Positions 8,608 to 17,034 are shown, counted from the stretch's first letter. The stretch: 64,000 bases of DNA from Blautia faecicola (GCF_004123145.1 NZ_SDKC01000001.1:1631501-1695500); one strand, 5' to 3'. Made by a program: numbers and translations. Notes: generated by a model not told the origin, from the letters alone.

Positions 8608-8840
8608 GTAACTGTTCAGTATCTTCACAGTTACGAGCCAAAATGCATTTAAACGATAAAAACACGCTTTGCGAGTTTTTATCGTTATCGCGGCACTCCT
8701 CAAGGTTCCGTGCAAGCACGGACTTTGACTCGTTGCTCGCGTAAATCACCTTCGGTGATGGCATTTTGGCTTGTATGTTTCGGGATTTTGACATATTCAT
8801 GTCAAAACACCTCGCGGGACAGTGGCTACTGAATAGTTAC
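8608..8840 (-). repeat. Dispersed structured repeat A, copy 2, with nested repeat B
   Basis: This inverse-orientation copy has terminal GTAACTGTTCAGTA and TACTGAATAGTTAC. Its 233 bp are explained by an 88-bp insert at 8654-8741 in the apical part of the long hairpin; the insert is a copy of the sequence at 30430-30520. The hairpin at 8786-8807 reads TTTTGACAT/ATGTCAAAA where copies 1 and 3 read TTTTGGCAT/ATGCCAAAA, a compensated change. The long stem at 8636-8646/8761-8771 is likewise compensated (GCCAAAATG/CATTTTGGC versus GCAAAAATG/CATTTTTGC). Confidence 0.9.
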
Positions 8841-8893
8841 AAATTTTCACTATATTTCTTTCTGAATATAATGATATGTCAGGCCGGCACATC

Positions 8894-8943
8894 GTTTCGT
8901 AAATAACAGTATCCTGCGTGTATGGTATAGTTATTTATGAAAC
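8894..8943. promoter_or_regulatory. Inverted repeat upstream of the DUF2284 gene
   Basis: GTTTCGTAAATAAC (8894-8907) and GTTATTTATGAAAC (8930-8943) are inverted repeats matching at 13 of 14 positions with a 22-base spacer. They could be an operator or an RNA stem. The rest of the 8841-9065 gap shows no gene. Confidence 0.45.
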
Positions 8944-9065
8944 GCTGTACTAGGGGTACGAAATAGTGATATACTATCTTTGGTGATATATGACATTTAT
9001 AAACCGATTGATATTAAAAATGAAAGATCAAAGGATAACGTTTAGATTATGGAGGGATACAAAAC

Positions 9066-9539
9066 ATGAATCTTGTGAAAGAAGCAATAGATCTGGGATT
9101 TTCAAATGCTGCCGTTATGGATACAAAGCAACTGGTTTTTGTGCCGGAATATCGAATCTTTTGTGAAGAAAACAGGTGCGGCTGTTATAATATAAATCCT
9201 GCATGTCCACCGAGTTGTGGAACGGCAGAAGAAATGAAACAGCGTGCATTTCGTTATAAGAATACTTTGGTACTGCAGACCACGTTGGAAGATAGCCGGG
9301 ATCCGGCTCGATATAAGAAAGACAAGCTTCGACATAATATAATGACAGAAAAGCTTGCCGGAAAGATGGAAGAAGAGGGGATAAAAGATATTTTAATTAT
9401 GACTGCCGGACCATATAAACACAATTCATGTATGTCGGCATACTGTGTGGATGCGCAGAAAATGGCAGATGCCGCAGGGATGCTGTGCTGGGAGAATGAT
9501 GGAATGTTGAGGTATTTCTCGCAGATTCTTTATTCGTAA
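9066..9539 (+). CDS. DUF2284 family Cys-rich, predicted metal-binding protein
   Basis: This 157-residue protein is recognised from the cysteine pattern EENRCGCYNINPACPPSCGT (residues 34-53), which is characteristic of DUF2284, and from the C-terminal CWENDGMLRYFSQILY. The spaced cysteines suggest a metal or iron-sulfur site; the biochemical function is unknown. It is slightly shorter than usual for the family. The ATG has GGAGG about 10 bases upstream. Its stop codon (9537-9539) lies inside a remnant of repeat A, so the last codons may have been remodelled by the element. Confidence 0.75.
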   Translation: MNLVKEAIDLGFSNAAVMDTKQLVFVPEYRIFCEENRCGCYNINPACPPSCGTAEEMKQRAFRYKNTLVLQTTLEDSRDPARYKKDKLRHNIMTEKLAGKMEEEGIKDILIMTAGPYKHNSCMSAYCVDAQKMADAAGMLCWENDGMLRYFSQILYS

Positions 9540-9566
9540 CTGTGAAGGTACTGAGTAATTATGAAT
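9533..9566 (+). repeat. Remnant of repeat A end, supplying a stop codon
   Basis: TTCGTAACTGTGAAGGTACTGA at 9534-9555 (shown split: TTCGTAACTGTG then AAGGTACTGA) matches the 3' hairpin of repeat A. TAA within it is the stop of the DUF2284 gene. Confidence 0.6.
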
Positions 9567-9618
9567 TCTATTGTTTGGTGTCAATACAGAACTGCTGATC
9601 GAGCATGCCTGGTGATAT

Positions 9619-9648
9619 TTGACAGGAGTTTGAAAAAAAGAGTATAAT
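9619..9648 (+). promoter_or_regulatory. Sigma-A-type promoter for the DUF4203 gene
   Basis: TTGACA at 9619-9624 and TATAAT at 9643-9648, with an 18-base spacer; both hexamers are perfect consensus. Confidence 0.85.
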
Positions 9649-9680
9649 ACACGAAAATAAAAACAAAAGGGGAGAGAAGA

Positions 9681-10265
9681 ATGGATTATTTGTCCGGAAT
9701 TAATCAATTTACACAGGTGGCGGCACAGTTATCTGTATTACTCTTGATTGTCCGTGTTGCTTTTGGGGCTCTGAATTGTTTTATGGGGTATCGGATGTTG
9801 AAGTTCTGGATTTCAGTCTGTGGCTTTTTTCTGGGGACCGGAATAGGTATGACCGCTGTGTATGTTCTGCAGTTGTCCGGAAATGTAAAATGGATTCTGC
9901 CACTGGCAGCAGGGGGCATAACTGCGGTTCTGGGATATGAGGTGTACCTTGTAGGTGCATTTTTTCTGGGATGGGTTCTCACAACTTATGGAATATTAAT
10001 GGTGGTCCGTCAGCTGGATATAGAACCCAAAATGGAAATATTGCTTTTGGCAGCAGGAACACTTTTTGGTGTTCTTGTGGGGATCCTGGTAGTAAAATAT
10101 GCCCGCCCATGTATTATCTGGCTGATGGCTGTCAGTGGCGGTATGAGTATAGCAACCGGTGTCTGCGGGATCCTGCAGAAAGATTCAGGGATTCTGATGC
10201 TGCTTATTATGGCTGTCTGTGTCCCGGCGGGAGTACTTTTTCAGTTTAAGACCACACATAAGTAA
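9681..10265 (+). CDS. Multi-pass membrane protein, DUF4203/TMEM198-like
   Basis: This 194-residue, very hydrophobic protein has about six to seven membrane segments: near residues 15-38, 42-65, 70-85, 88-110, 120-140, 145-163 and 168-188. The glycine-rich repeats (GFFLGTGIGM, GVLVGILV) resemble the DUF4203/TMEM198 fold. Function is unknown. It has a consensus promoter and an AGGGGAGA ribosome site. It lies about 100 bases upstream of a two-component system on the same strand and might be sensed or regulated with it, but there is no direct evidence. Confidence 0.6.
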   Translation: MDYLSGINQFTQVAAQLSVLLLIVRVAFGALNCFMGYRMLKFWISVCGFFLGTGIGMTAVYVLQLSGNVKWILPLAAGGITAVLGYEVYLVGAFFLGWVLTTYGILMVVRQLDIEPKMEILLLAAGTLFGVLVGILVVKYARPCIIWLMAVSGGMSIATGVCGILQKDSGILMLLIMAVCVPAGVLFQFKTTHK

Positions 10266-10361
10266 AAGAGAGATTAAAAAACACAAAAGCTACATATTTT
10301 TTGTATATACTGAGCACATAAAACGTGATAGCAGATCACATGGTTATGAGGAGGAACAGGA

Positions 10362-11042
10362 ATGGGAAAACTGAAGATTCTGGTTGTGGATGACGAGAGC
10401 AGAATGCGGAAACTGGTAAAAGATTTCCTGATGAAAAAAGATTTTGATGTGCTGGAAGCCGGTGACGGAGAACAGGCGGTAGATATATTTTTTGAAGAGA
10501 AAGACATTGCTTTGATTATTCTGGATGTCATGATGCCAAAGATGGACGGATGGCAGGTATGTCGTGAGATTCGCGCACACTCCAGGGTTCCGATCATTAT
10601 GCTGACAGCAAAAAGTGATGAACGGGATGAGCTGATGGGCTTCGACCTGGGAGTGGATGAGTATATTTCCAAACCCTTCAGTCCAAAGATTCTGGTTGCC
10701 AGAGTAGAGGCAATCCTTCGAAGATCCGGTCACGGAGAACAGGAAGATGTGCTGGCATGCGGCGGTATTGAACTGAACAAAACAGCACATATGGTCAGCG
10801 TGGACGGGAAAAATATCGAACTGAGTTTCAAGGAGTTTGAACTGCTGACCTACTTTATGGAAAATCAGGGAATTGCATTATCCAGAGAAAAAATCCTGAA
10901 TCATGTATGGAATTATGATTATTTCGGAGATGCCCGAACGATTGATACCCATGTAAAAAAACTGCGAAGCAAAATGGGAGATAAAGGAGATTATATCAAA
11001 ACAATCTGGGGCATGGGATATAAGTTCGAGGTAGACCAATGA
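10362..11042 (+). CDS. Response regulator, OmpR/PhoB type
   Basis: This 226-residue regulator has an N-terminal receiver domain (acidic pair in VVDDES at residues 10-11, phosphoacceptor Asp55 in ILDVMMPK, Thr82, Lys104 in EYISKPFSP) and a C-terminal winged-helix DNA-binding domain (about residues 130-226, with SREKILNHVWNYDYFGDARTI and the ending KTIWGMGYKFE). It should bind DNA after phosphorylation by the kinase encoded next; the coding sequences overlap by 4 bases (ATGA), which implies translational coupling. AGGAGG precedes the ATG. The regulon is unknown; the neighbouring membrane protein and NifX/FKBP genes are candidates. Confidence 0.92.
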   Translation: MGKLKILVVDDESRMRKLVKDFLMKKDFDVLEAGDGEQAVDIFFEEKDIALIILDVMMPKMDGWQVCREIRAHSRVPIIMLTAKSDERDELMGFDLGVDEYISKPFSPKILVARVEAILRRSGHGEQEDVLACGGIELNKTAHMVSVDGKNIELSFKEFELLTYFMENQGIALSREKILNHVWNYDYFGDARTIDTHVKKLRSKMGDKGDYIKTIWGMGYKFEVDQ

Positions 11043-12523
11043 AAAAATCAAAATCCATACGCTGGCAGATAACAGGAGCATTTCTTGGCTTTCTGGTACT
11101 CGCTCTGGGATTGATCATTTTTTTGAATATGACATTCATGGAGCAGTATTATCTGGAGAATAAAAAAGAAATATTGAAAACCAGTTATGAAACGATAGCC
11201 AAAGAATACGACGCGGTGGATAAGACAGACACATTAAAGTTTGCATCTACCAATAACCTGTCGTTTGTTATCATTGACTGGAATGGATCTGAACCGGAAG
11301 GTTACAGCAATCTGCGGGACAGTGAATCAAAAAAACTTGCAGCAAAATTATTCGGATATATTTATAATTTTGAGCCCAAGGGCGATAAGATCATTGAGAA
11401 AACAAATAATTATACGATTCAGTTTAACAGGGATGCCAGTCTGAACATGGAATTTCTGGAAATCTGGGGTACGCTGGATGACGGTGTGAATTTTATTGTA
11501 CGATCACCGATAGAAAGCATTCAGAAAAGTATTGCATTATCCAATCGATTTTATCTGATGGTGGCGTTAGGTGTGTGTGTGATCGGTGCTGCATTTATCG
11601 CTTTTCTGGCAAAACGTCTGACAAAACCGCTGACGGAACTTACAGAGATCTCCAGACGAATGGCGAATCTGGACTTTGATGTAAAATATACCAGTGGCGG
11701 AGAAGATGAGATCGGTGTGCTGGGACACAATTTTAATCAGATGTCAGAAACCCTGGAACAGACGATTTCGGAACTGAAGACGGCAAATAATGAACTGCAG
11801 AAAGACATTGAAAAAAAAGAAGAAATTGATGAGATGCGAAAAGAATTTCTGTCGAATGTTTCCCATGAGCTGAAAACGCCGATCGCATTGATTCAGGGGT
11901 ATGCAGAAGGTCTGCAGGATAATATTAACGATGATGAAGAAAGCCGTCAGTTCTATTGTGATGTGATTATAGATGAAGCGGGAAAGATGAACCAGATGGT
12001 GAAGAAACTGCTGACACTGAATCAGCTGGAATTTGGTAATGATCAGGTGAATATGGAACGTTTTGATCTGACATCTCTGATACAGGGAGTGATCCAGTCT
12101 TCCCAGATTCTGGCACAGCAGGCTGAAGTTGAGATTATGTTCCACCAGACAGAACCTCTGCATGTGTGGGGAGATGAATTCAAGGTGGAAGAGGTCATCA
12201 CAAACTATGTCACCAATGCGATTCATTATGCTAAAAATGAAAGGAAAATAGATATCCGATGTACCCAGGAGAATGGTGTGATCCGCACCTCGGTTTTCAA
12301 TACCGGAGATGCGATTCCGGAAGAAGAACTGGATAAGATCTGGATCAAATTTTATAAAGTAGACAAAGCAAGGACGAGAGAGTACGGCGGAAGTGGTATC
12401 GGTCTGTCTATCGTAAAAGCGATCATGGAGTCTATGAATCAGCAGTGTGGTGTGAAAAATTATGATAATGGAGTGGAATTCTGGTTTACACTGGATACTA
12501 CATTGTCAGGAAATCAGGAATAA
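11039..12523 (+). CDS. Membrane sensor histidine kinase
   Basis: This 494-residue partner of the preceding regulator has a membrane segment at about 12-34, an extracytoplasmic sensor region of ~140 residues, a second membrane segment at about 176-197, HAMP (about 197-250), the H-box with His276 in NVSHELKTPIALIQG, and an ATPase domain with the N-box (VITNYVTNAIHYA), NTGDAIP and the G2 box (YGGSGIGLSIVKAIM). The architecture is that of a standard Firmicute envelope sensor. The signal is unknown. The start overlaps the regulator stop. Confidence 0.92.
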   Translation: MKKSKSIRWQITGAFLGFLVLALGLIIFLNMTFMEQYYLENKKEILKTSYETIAKEYDAVDKTDTLKFASTNNLSFVIIDWNGSEPEGYSNLRDSESKKLAAKLFGYIYNFEPKGDKIIEKTNNYTIQFNRDASLNMEFLEIWGTLDDGVNFIVRSPIESIQKSIALSNRFYLMVALGVCVIGAAFIAFLAKRLTKPLTELTEISRRMANLDFDVKYTSGGEDEIGVLGHNFNQMSETLEQTISELKTANNELQKDIEKKEEIDEMRKEFLSNVSHELKTPIALIQGYAEGLQDNINDDEESRQFYCDVIIDEAGKMNQMVKKLLTLNQLEFGNDQVNMERFDLTSLIQGVIQSSQILAQQAEVEIMFHQTEPLHVWGDEFKVEEVITNYVTNAIHYAKNERKIDIRCTQENGVIRTSVFNTGDAIPEEELDKIWIKFYKVDKARTREYGGSGIGLSIVKAIMESMNQQCGVKNYDNGVEFWFTLDTTLSGNQE

Positions 12524-12577
12524 AAACTCGAAAACGTGTTTTTAAGACAGGCGTAGTAACAAAAGTTATTTATTTCT

Positions 12578-12607
12578 TTGTCATTTCAGTGGCAAATGTG
12601 TTATACT
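12578..12607 (+). promoter_or_regulatory. Promoter for the NifX/FKBP fusion gene
   Basis: TTGTCA at 12578-12583 and TATACT at 12602-12607, spacer 18. Confidence 0.7.
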
Positions 12608-12652
12608 TAACAAAGCGCTGTAAAAGAAAAATACGTAGGAGGATTTTTACAA

Positions 12653-13507
12653 ATGAAAATAGCGGTAACATATGAAAATGGAAAGGTATTTCAGCACTTT
12701 GGAAAGACAGAAACATTTAAAGTATATGAAGTGGAAGAGGGAAAAGTAATTTCCAGTGAAGTGATCGGTTCCAACGGAGAAGGTCACGGAGCTCTTGCCG
12801 GAGTGTTAGAAGGTCAGGGAGTTGATGTACTGATCTGCGGAGGTCTTGGTGGTGGCGCACAGGCAGCACTGGCAGAGGCGGGAATCGAAGTATGTTCCGG
12901 AGCAGAAGGTGATGCTGATCAGGCAGTGGAAGCATACCTGAAAGGAGAACTGATATCTACCGGCGTAAATTGTGATCATCATCATGAAGAAGAGGAAGGA
13001 CATTCCTGCGGATCGAACTGTGGCGACGGCGGATGCAGCGGCTGCGGTGGTGGCTGCGGAAGTCATCAGCCGTCATTTGAAGGACCAAATGTAGGAAAAA
13101 TCTGCCGGACACATTACAGAGGAACATTTAACGATGGTTCTCAGTTCGACAGCTCCTATGACCGTGGCGAACCACTGGAATTTACCTGCGGTGCCGGACA
13201 GATGATCCTTGGTTTTGATAAAGCAGTAGCCACAATGAAAGTCGGTGAGAAGGTTACCGTTCATCTGATGCCGGAAGAAGCTTATGGCATGTCGGATCCA
13301 AATGCGATTTTTACTGTGGAGATCGCCCAGCTTCCAGGTTCCGAAGACCTTACCGTGGGACAGCAGGTGTATCTCTCCAACCAGTACGGTCAGCCATTCC
13401 CGGTGAAGGTAAATGCGAAAGATGAAAAGACGATTACATTTGACGCAAACCATGAGATGGCTGGAAAAGAACTGAACTTTGAGATTGAACTGGTGGAAGT
13501 GAAATAA
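12653..13507 (+). CDS. NifX-like cluster-binding domain fused to an FKBP/SlyD-type prolyl isomerase
   Basis: This 284-residue protein has three parts. Residues 1-105 match the dinitrogenase Fe-Mo cofactor-binding (NifX/NifB C-terminal) fold: MKIAVTYENGKVFQHFGKTE, then DVLICGGLGGGAQAAL. Residues ~110-143 are a His/Cys/acidic linker (CDHHHEEEEGHSC and repeated CG pairs), a likely metal chelator. Residues ~150-284 are an FKBP domain of the SlyD type (YRGTFNDGSQFDSSYDRGEP, GFDKAVATMKVGEK, then an insert-in-flap domain and return strands). It has its own promoter and a terminator. No nif genes are nearby, so a role in metal handling or metalloprotein folding is more likely than nitrogen fixation. 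The specific function is unknown. Confidence 0.8.
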   Translation: MKIAVTYENGKVFQHFGKTETFKVYEVEEGKVISSEVIGSNGEGHGALAGVLEGQGVDVLICGGLGGGAQAALAEAGIEVCSGAEGDADQAVEAYLKGELISTGVNCDHHHEEEEGHSCGSNCGDGGCSGCGGGCGSHQPSFEGPNVGKICRTHYRGTFNDGSQFDSSYDRGEPLEFTCGAGQMILGFDKAVATMKVGEKVTVHLMPEEAYGMSDPNAIFTVEIAQLPGSEDLTVGQQVYLSNQYGQPFPVKVNAKDEKTITFDANHEMAGKELNFEIELVEVK

Positions 13508-13528
13508 TCATTTAAGAGAAATCAGTAA

Positions 13529-13580
13529 AAAGCAATCATTGGATAGAAAATACAAGTGATATCTGATGGTTGCTTTTTTT
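13529..13580 (+). terminator. Rho-independent terminator
   Basis: AAAGCAATCAT at 13529-13539 pairs, with one G-T pair, with ATGGTTGCTTT at 13565-13575, followed by a run of T. It closes the NifX/FKBP gene. Confidence 0.75.
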
Positions 13581-13655
13581 GTACGGAAAAGCATGATCTG
13601 TAAAAAGAAAAATATCAGTAGCAGATGATAAATTTCGGAAAGATATCAAAAATAA

Positions 13656-13684
13656 TTGATAACATGTTATCTTTGGAATATAAT
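13656..13684 (+). promoter_or_regulatory. Promoter with perfect palindromic operator in its spacer
   Basis: TTGATA at 13656-13661 and TATAAT at 13679-13684 with 17 bases between. GATAACATGTTATC at 13658-13671 is a perfect 14-bp palindrome overlapping the -35 and spacer, well placed for a repressor. It drives the HTH-AAA-nuclease operon. Confidence 0.7.
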
Positions 13685-13724
13685 AAAGAAAACACACGAT
13701 GCAAAAGAACGGAGGTGAATAAAT

Positions 13725-15584
13725 ATGAAGAACTGTAAAGAAATGGCTGCACGCTGGAACGTTACAGAACGTACCATAAGCGCGTTCTGTAAGGCGGGTA
13801 AGATTCCCGGTGCTGTAAAAATTGGGAAAAGCTGGCAGATTCCGGATGACGCACAAAAACCGGCAGATGGAAGAGTACAGTCCGGTAAATATATAAAACG
13901 GACATCGAATGAATATAAACCACTTCCAATCGGGATTTCTGATTATATCCGGGCGCAGGCAGAGTATTATTATGTAGATAAAACAATGATGATCAAAGAA
14001 TTTCTGGATCAGAAACCCCTGGTATCTTTATTTACCAGACCGAGACGATTTGGAAAAACACTGAATATGGATATGCTCAGAGTATTTTTTGAAATATCCG
14101 ATGAGGATACCTGCAGATTTTTTACAGATAAAAAGATCTGGAAATGCGGAGAAAGCTATCGGTCTCATCAGGGGAAATATCCGGTTATCTTCCTTACCTT
14201 TAAAGATGTAAAATTTACTTCCTGGGAAGCAACAAGAGACAAGATTCGAAGCCTGTTACAGGAAGAATATGGAAGGCATGAAAATATTCTTTCCGGAGAC
14301 AGACTCGCGGAATATGAAAAAGAGTATTTTATAAGAATTCTGGATGGAACAGCGTCAGAAGTTGATCTGAGCAGTGCTCTGGAAAAACTGTCAAAGATGC
14401 TGACGGAATATTACGGAACCGCACCGATTATTATTATCGACGAATACGATACGCCGATTCAGGAAGGGTATTCGCAGAACTTCTATCAGGAAATCATTGG
14501 ATTTATGAGAAACTTTTTTTCCGGAGCATTCAAAGATAACCGCTATCTTTCCTATGGATTCCTTACCGGGATTCTGCGGATTGCCCAGGAGAGCATTTTC
14601 AGTGGGTTGAATAATCTGACGGTGAATTCGGTACTGGATGAAGAATATGATGAATATTTCGGATTTACGGATGCAGAAGTACGTGAGATGCTGCAATATT
14701 ATGGTGCTTTGGGAAAATACCAGGAACTGAAAGAGTGGTATGATGGGTATCTTTTTGGAAAAGAAGAGATATACAACCCATGGTCCGTAATTAATTATAT
14801 TGCAAAAGGATATATCCCACAGGCATACTGGGTAAATACCGGAAAAAATGAAATCCTCGAAGATGTTCTGAAGAATGCAACGGATGATATTACCGAACGC
14901 TTGTATGCGCTTTTACAGGGGGAGCGGGTGGTTGCGAAGATTGATCAGAATGTTGTATATCGTTCTCTTTCCGAGGATCCTGCAAATATTTACAGCCTGT
15001 TACTGGTAGCCGGTTATCTGAAAGCACCGGGAAAAGAATTGCAGGCAGATGGATCCTGGCTGTGTGAAGTATCCATTCCGAATCGGGAAATTGCAGCTGT
15101 TTATAAAAGTGAAATATTATCGCATCTGCTGCAGGTCGGAGCCATCACAAGAACGACGGCGAATAAAATTGCAGAGAGCCTCTACAGCAACGATTCTGAC
15201 AGAATGCAAAAGGCAATTGCGGAATATCTGGATCGCTCGATCAGTTTTTATGATACCGGAGCAGAAGGATTTTATCATGGACTGGTTCTCGGACTCATCG
15301 CATTGATGGATAATCAGTACAGAATAAAATCCAACAGAGAGTCGGGAGACGGAAGATACGATATCAGTTTGATCCCCAGAACAGAAAAACATCCGGGAAT
15401 TCTGATGGAACTGAAGTGGAAAAACGGTCTGGATGAGAAGATGCTGGAACGTCTTGCCGAAGAAGCACTGCATCAGATGAAAAATAAAAGATATGATACG
15501 GAAATGCGGGAAGAAGGCATTGGAAAAATTCTAAAATTCGGAATTGCATTTTCCGGTAAGAAAGTGAAAATTATGACAGAGTAG
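13725..15584 (+). CDS. HTH + AAA-ATPase-like + PD-(D/E)XK nuclease-like protein
   Basis: This 619-residue protein has three parts. Residues 1-45 form an excisionase/MerR-like helix-turn-helix (CKEMAARWNVTERTISAFCKAGKIPGA..GKSWQIP). From ~60 follows the AAA-ATPase-like domain (PF09820 type) with LFTRPRRFGKTLNMDML as its P-loop-like motif, IIIIDEYDTPI as Walker B, and the usual YDGYLFG and IYNPWSVINY blocks. The C-terminus is the DUF1703/PDDEXK_9 type, with RYDISL...GILMELKWK supplying the D...ExK residues. Proteins of the last two domains are very common in gut anaerobes and their role is unproven; defence or selfish maintenance has been suggested by fold. The N-terminal HTH is less usual. GGAGGTG precedes the ATG. 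It leads an operon of four genes. Confidence 0.85.
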   Translation: MKNCKEMAARWNVTERTISAFCKAGKIPGAVKIGKSWQIPDDAQKPADGRVQSGKYIKRTSNEYKPLPIGISDYIRAQAEYYYVDKTMMIKEFLDQKPLVSLFTRPRRFGKTLNMDMLRVFFEISDEDTCRFFTDKKIWKCGESYRSHQGKYPVIFLTFKDVKFTSWEATRDKIRSLLQEEYGRHENILSGDRLAEYEKEYFIRILDGTASEVDLSSALEKLSKMLTEYYGTAPIIIIDEYDTPIQEGYSQNFYQEIIGFMRNFFSGAFKDNRYLSYGFLTGILRIAQESIFSGLNNLTVNSVLDEEYDEYFGFTDAEVREMLQYYGALGKYQELKEWYDGYLFGKEEIYNPWSVINYIAKGYIPQAYWVNTGKNEILEDVLKNATDDITERLYALLQGERVVAKIDQNVVYRSLSEDPANIYSLLLVAGYLKAPGKELQADGSWLCEVSIPNREIAAVYKSEILSHLLQVGAITRTTANKIAESLYSNDSDRMQKAIAEYLDRSISFYDTGAEGFYHGLVLGLIALMDNQYRIKSNRESGDGRYDISLIPRTEKHPGILMELKWKNGLDEKMLERLAEEALHQMKNKRYDTEMREEGIGKILKFGIAFSGKKVKIMTE

Positions 15585-15600
15585 CAGAGAGGAAACAAGT

Positions 15601-16038
15601 ATGAAATATAGATTTTGGGGATGGGAACACGCAGATGCAAAAGCGATTACAGCCGAATATAAAGGGATCGAGACACCTGTTGATTTATACGATGCATTAT
15701 CACATGTCTGGTGTGCGGATACCTGTGCGCCGCGGATGAGGCAGAACTGGACAAAAGAAAATATGACACTGGGACAGTGTTCGATCACCGCTTTTCTGGC
15801 TCAGGATATCTTCGGCGGTAAAGTGTACGGAATCCTCAGACCGGGTGGAAATTATCACTGCTATAATGTGATCAGAGACTGTAAGTTTGATCTTACCAGT
15901 GAGCAGTTCGGCGATGAAGTACTGGACTATGAGGAGAATCCTGAACAGTTTCGGGAAGTGCATTTTGCGAAGGAAGAGAAGCGGATGCGGTACGAGAAGT
16001 TGAAAGAAGAATTGAAGAAGTATTGCGAAAGAAACTAG
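15601..16038 (+). CDS. YunG-like protein of unknown function
   Basis: This 145-residue protein has MTLGQCSITAFLAQDIFGGKVYGI followed by HCYNVIRDCKFDLTSEQF (cut here: LGQCSITAFLAQDIFGG; HCYNVI), the GQC...H...D layout of the YunG family. A Cys-His-Asp arrangement like this can suggest a papain-like hydrolase, but no activity is established. The C-terminus is a charged helix. It follows the ATPase gene by 16 bases and precedes the histidine phosphatase by 12, so the genes are almost certainly cotranscribed. Confidence 0.55.
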   Translation: MKYRFWGWEHADAKAITAEYKGIETPVDLYDALSHVWCADTCAPRMRQNWTKENMTLGQCSITAFLAQDIFGGKVYGILRPGGNYHCYNVIRDCKFDLTSEQFGDEVLDYEENPEQFREVHFAKEEKRMRYEKLKEELKKYCERN

Positions 16039-16050
16039 GAGGAATAATAA

Positions 16051-16590
16051 ATGGGACACTTTTACTTCGTCCGTCACGGACAGACCGTGTGGAATGTGGA
16101 GAATAAGATCTGCGGCTGTACCGACAGTCCGCTGACCGAATACGGACGCGAACAGGCAAGAAAAACCGGAAGAAAGATTCTTGCGGAAGGGATCCAGGCA
16201 GATGAAATTCTCTGTTCTCCGCTCAGTCGTGCAAAAGATACGGCACAGCTGATTTCCGAAATGACAGGAATCCCATGCCGGGTAGAACCGAGACTGATCG
16301 AACAAAACTTCGGCAAATGGGAATCTACGCCGCGGGATGGAGAGGACTTTAAGAAAGCGAAGGAATTCTTTGCATGCAGCCATGAGGGAGGAGAATCGAC
16401 GCTTCGTCTGGCGCAGAGAATCTATAATCTTCTCGATGATATTAAGAAAGAGTCAGAGGAAAAAACATATATTCTGGTTGCACATAACGGAATCGCCAGA
16501 GTAGTGCAGTCCTATTTTACGGATATGACGAATGAAGAATACGCTGCATGGGGTGTGAAAAACTGCGCAGTGGTTCGGTATGACTTTTAG
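16051..16590 (+). CDS. Histidine phosphatase family protein
   Basis: This 179-residue phosphatase of the phosphoglycerate mutase-like superfamily has the RHG motif FVRHGQTVWN (residues 6-15, His9), the second Arg in SPLSRAKDTA, Glu in RLIEQNFGKWE, and the C-terminal His in LVAHNGIARV. It removes phosphate from small molecules through a phosphohistidine intermediate. The length fits CobC/GpmB-like broad-specificity members; there are no cobalamin genes nearby, so no specific substrate is proposed. It is the third gene of the operon starting at 13725, with AGGAGG ahead of the ATG. Confidence 0.85.
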   Translation: MGHFYFVRHGQTVWNVENKICGCTDSPLTEYGREQARKTGRKILAEGIQADEILCSPLSRAKDTAQLISEMTGIPCRVEPRLIEQNFGKWESTPRDGEDFKKAKEFFACSHEGGESTLRLAQRIYNLLDDIKKESEEKTYILVAHNGIARVVQSYFTDMTNEEYAAWGVKNCAVVRYDF

Positions 16591-16615
16591 CCGATAACAT
16601 ACAAAGGAGAAAAAT

Positions 16616-16978
16616 ATGAGATTTTTAGGCAATATCCTGTGGTTTCTTTTCGGAGGTCTGCTGGGAGGACTATCGTGGATCTTTGCAGGCTGTATCTGGT
16701 GTATCACCATTGTCGGGATACCTGTTGGGATGCAGTGCTTTAAGTTTGCAACGCTGGCATTCTGGCCGTTTGGTAAAGATGTAGTATATGGAAAAGGTGT
16801 GTTTTCGTTTTTGATCAATCTGATCTGGATTGTTTTCTTCGGATGGGAAATGGCGCTCGGTAATTTGATTGTTGGATTGCTGTGGTGCATCACTATTGTT
16901 GGAATTCCGTTCGGAAGACAGTTCTTTAAACTGGCACGCCTGTCCCTGATGCCGTTTGGAGCCAGTGTGGTAGGGTAG
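16616..16978 (+). CDS. YccF-family inner-membrane protein
   Basis: This 120-residue protein has two homologous halves, each with a membrane segment and the motif WCITIVGIPxGxQxFKxAxLxxxPFG (seen at about residues 27-53 and 88-114). That duplicated pattern defines the YccF domain. There are about four membrane passes. Function is unknown. It is the last gene of the four-gene operon and is followed 6 bases later by a terminator. Confidence 0.88.
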   Translation: MRFLGNILWFLFGGLLGGLSWIFAGCIWCITIVGIPVGMQCFKFATLAFWPFGKDVVYGKGVFSFLINLIWIVFFGWEMALGNLIVGLLWCITIVGIPFGRQFFKLARLSLMPFGASVVG

Positions 16979-16984
16979 AAAGAA

Positions 16985-17034
16985 AAACATCGATTACGCT
17001 TATTATAAATAAGATGCAATCGATGTTTTTTGTA
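16985..17034 (+). terminator. Rho-independent terminator
   Basis: AACATCGATT at 16986-16995 pairs with AATCGATGTT at about 17019-17028, with an inner CTTATT/AATAAG stem and a run of T after it. It ends the 13725-16978 operon. Confidence 0.85.

Noticed and set aside
12653-13507. Evidence of nitrogen fixation from the NifX-like domain
   Set aside because: No nif genes are in the window, and NifX-like folds occur widely in non-diazotrophic anaerobes.
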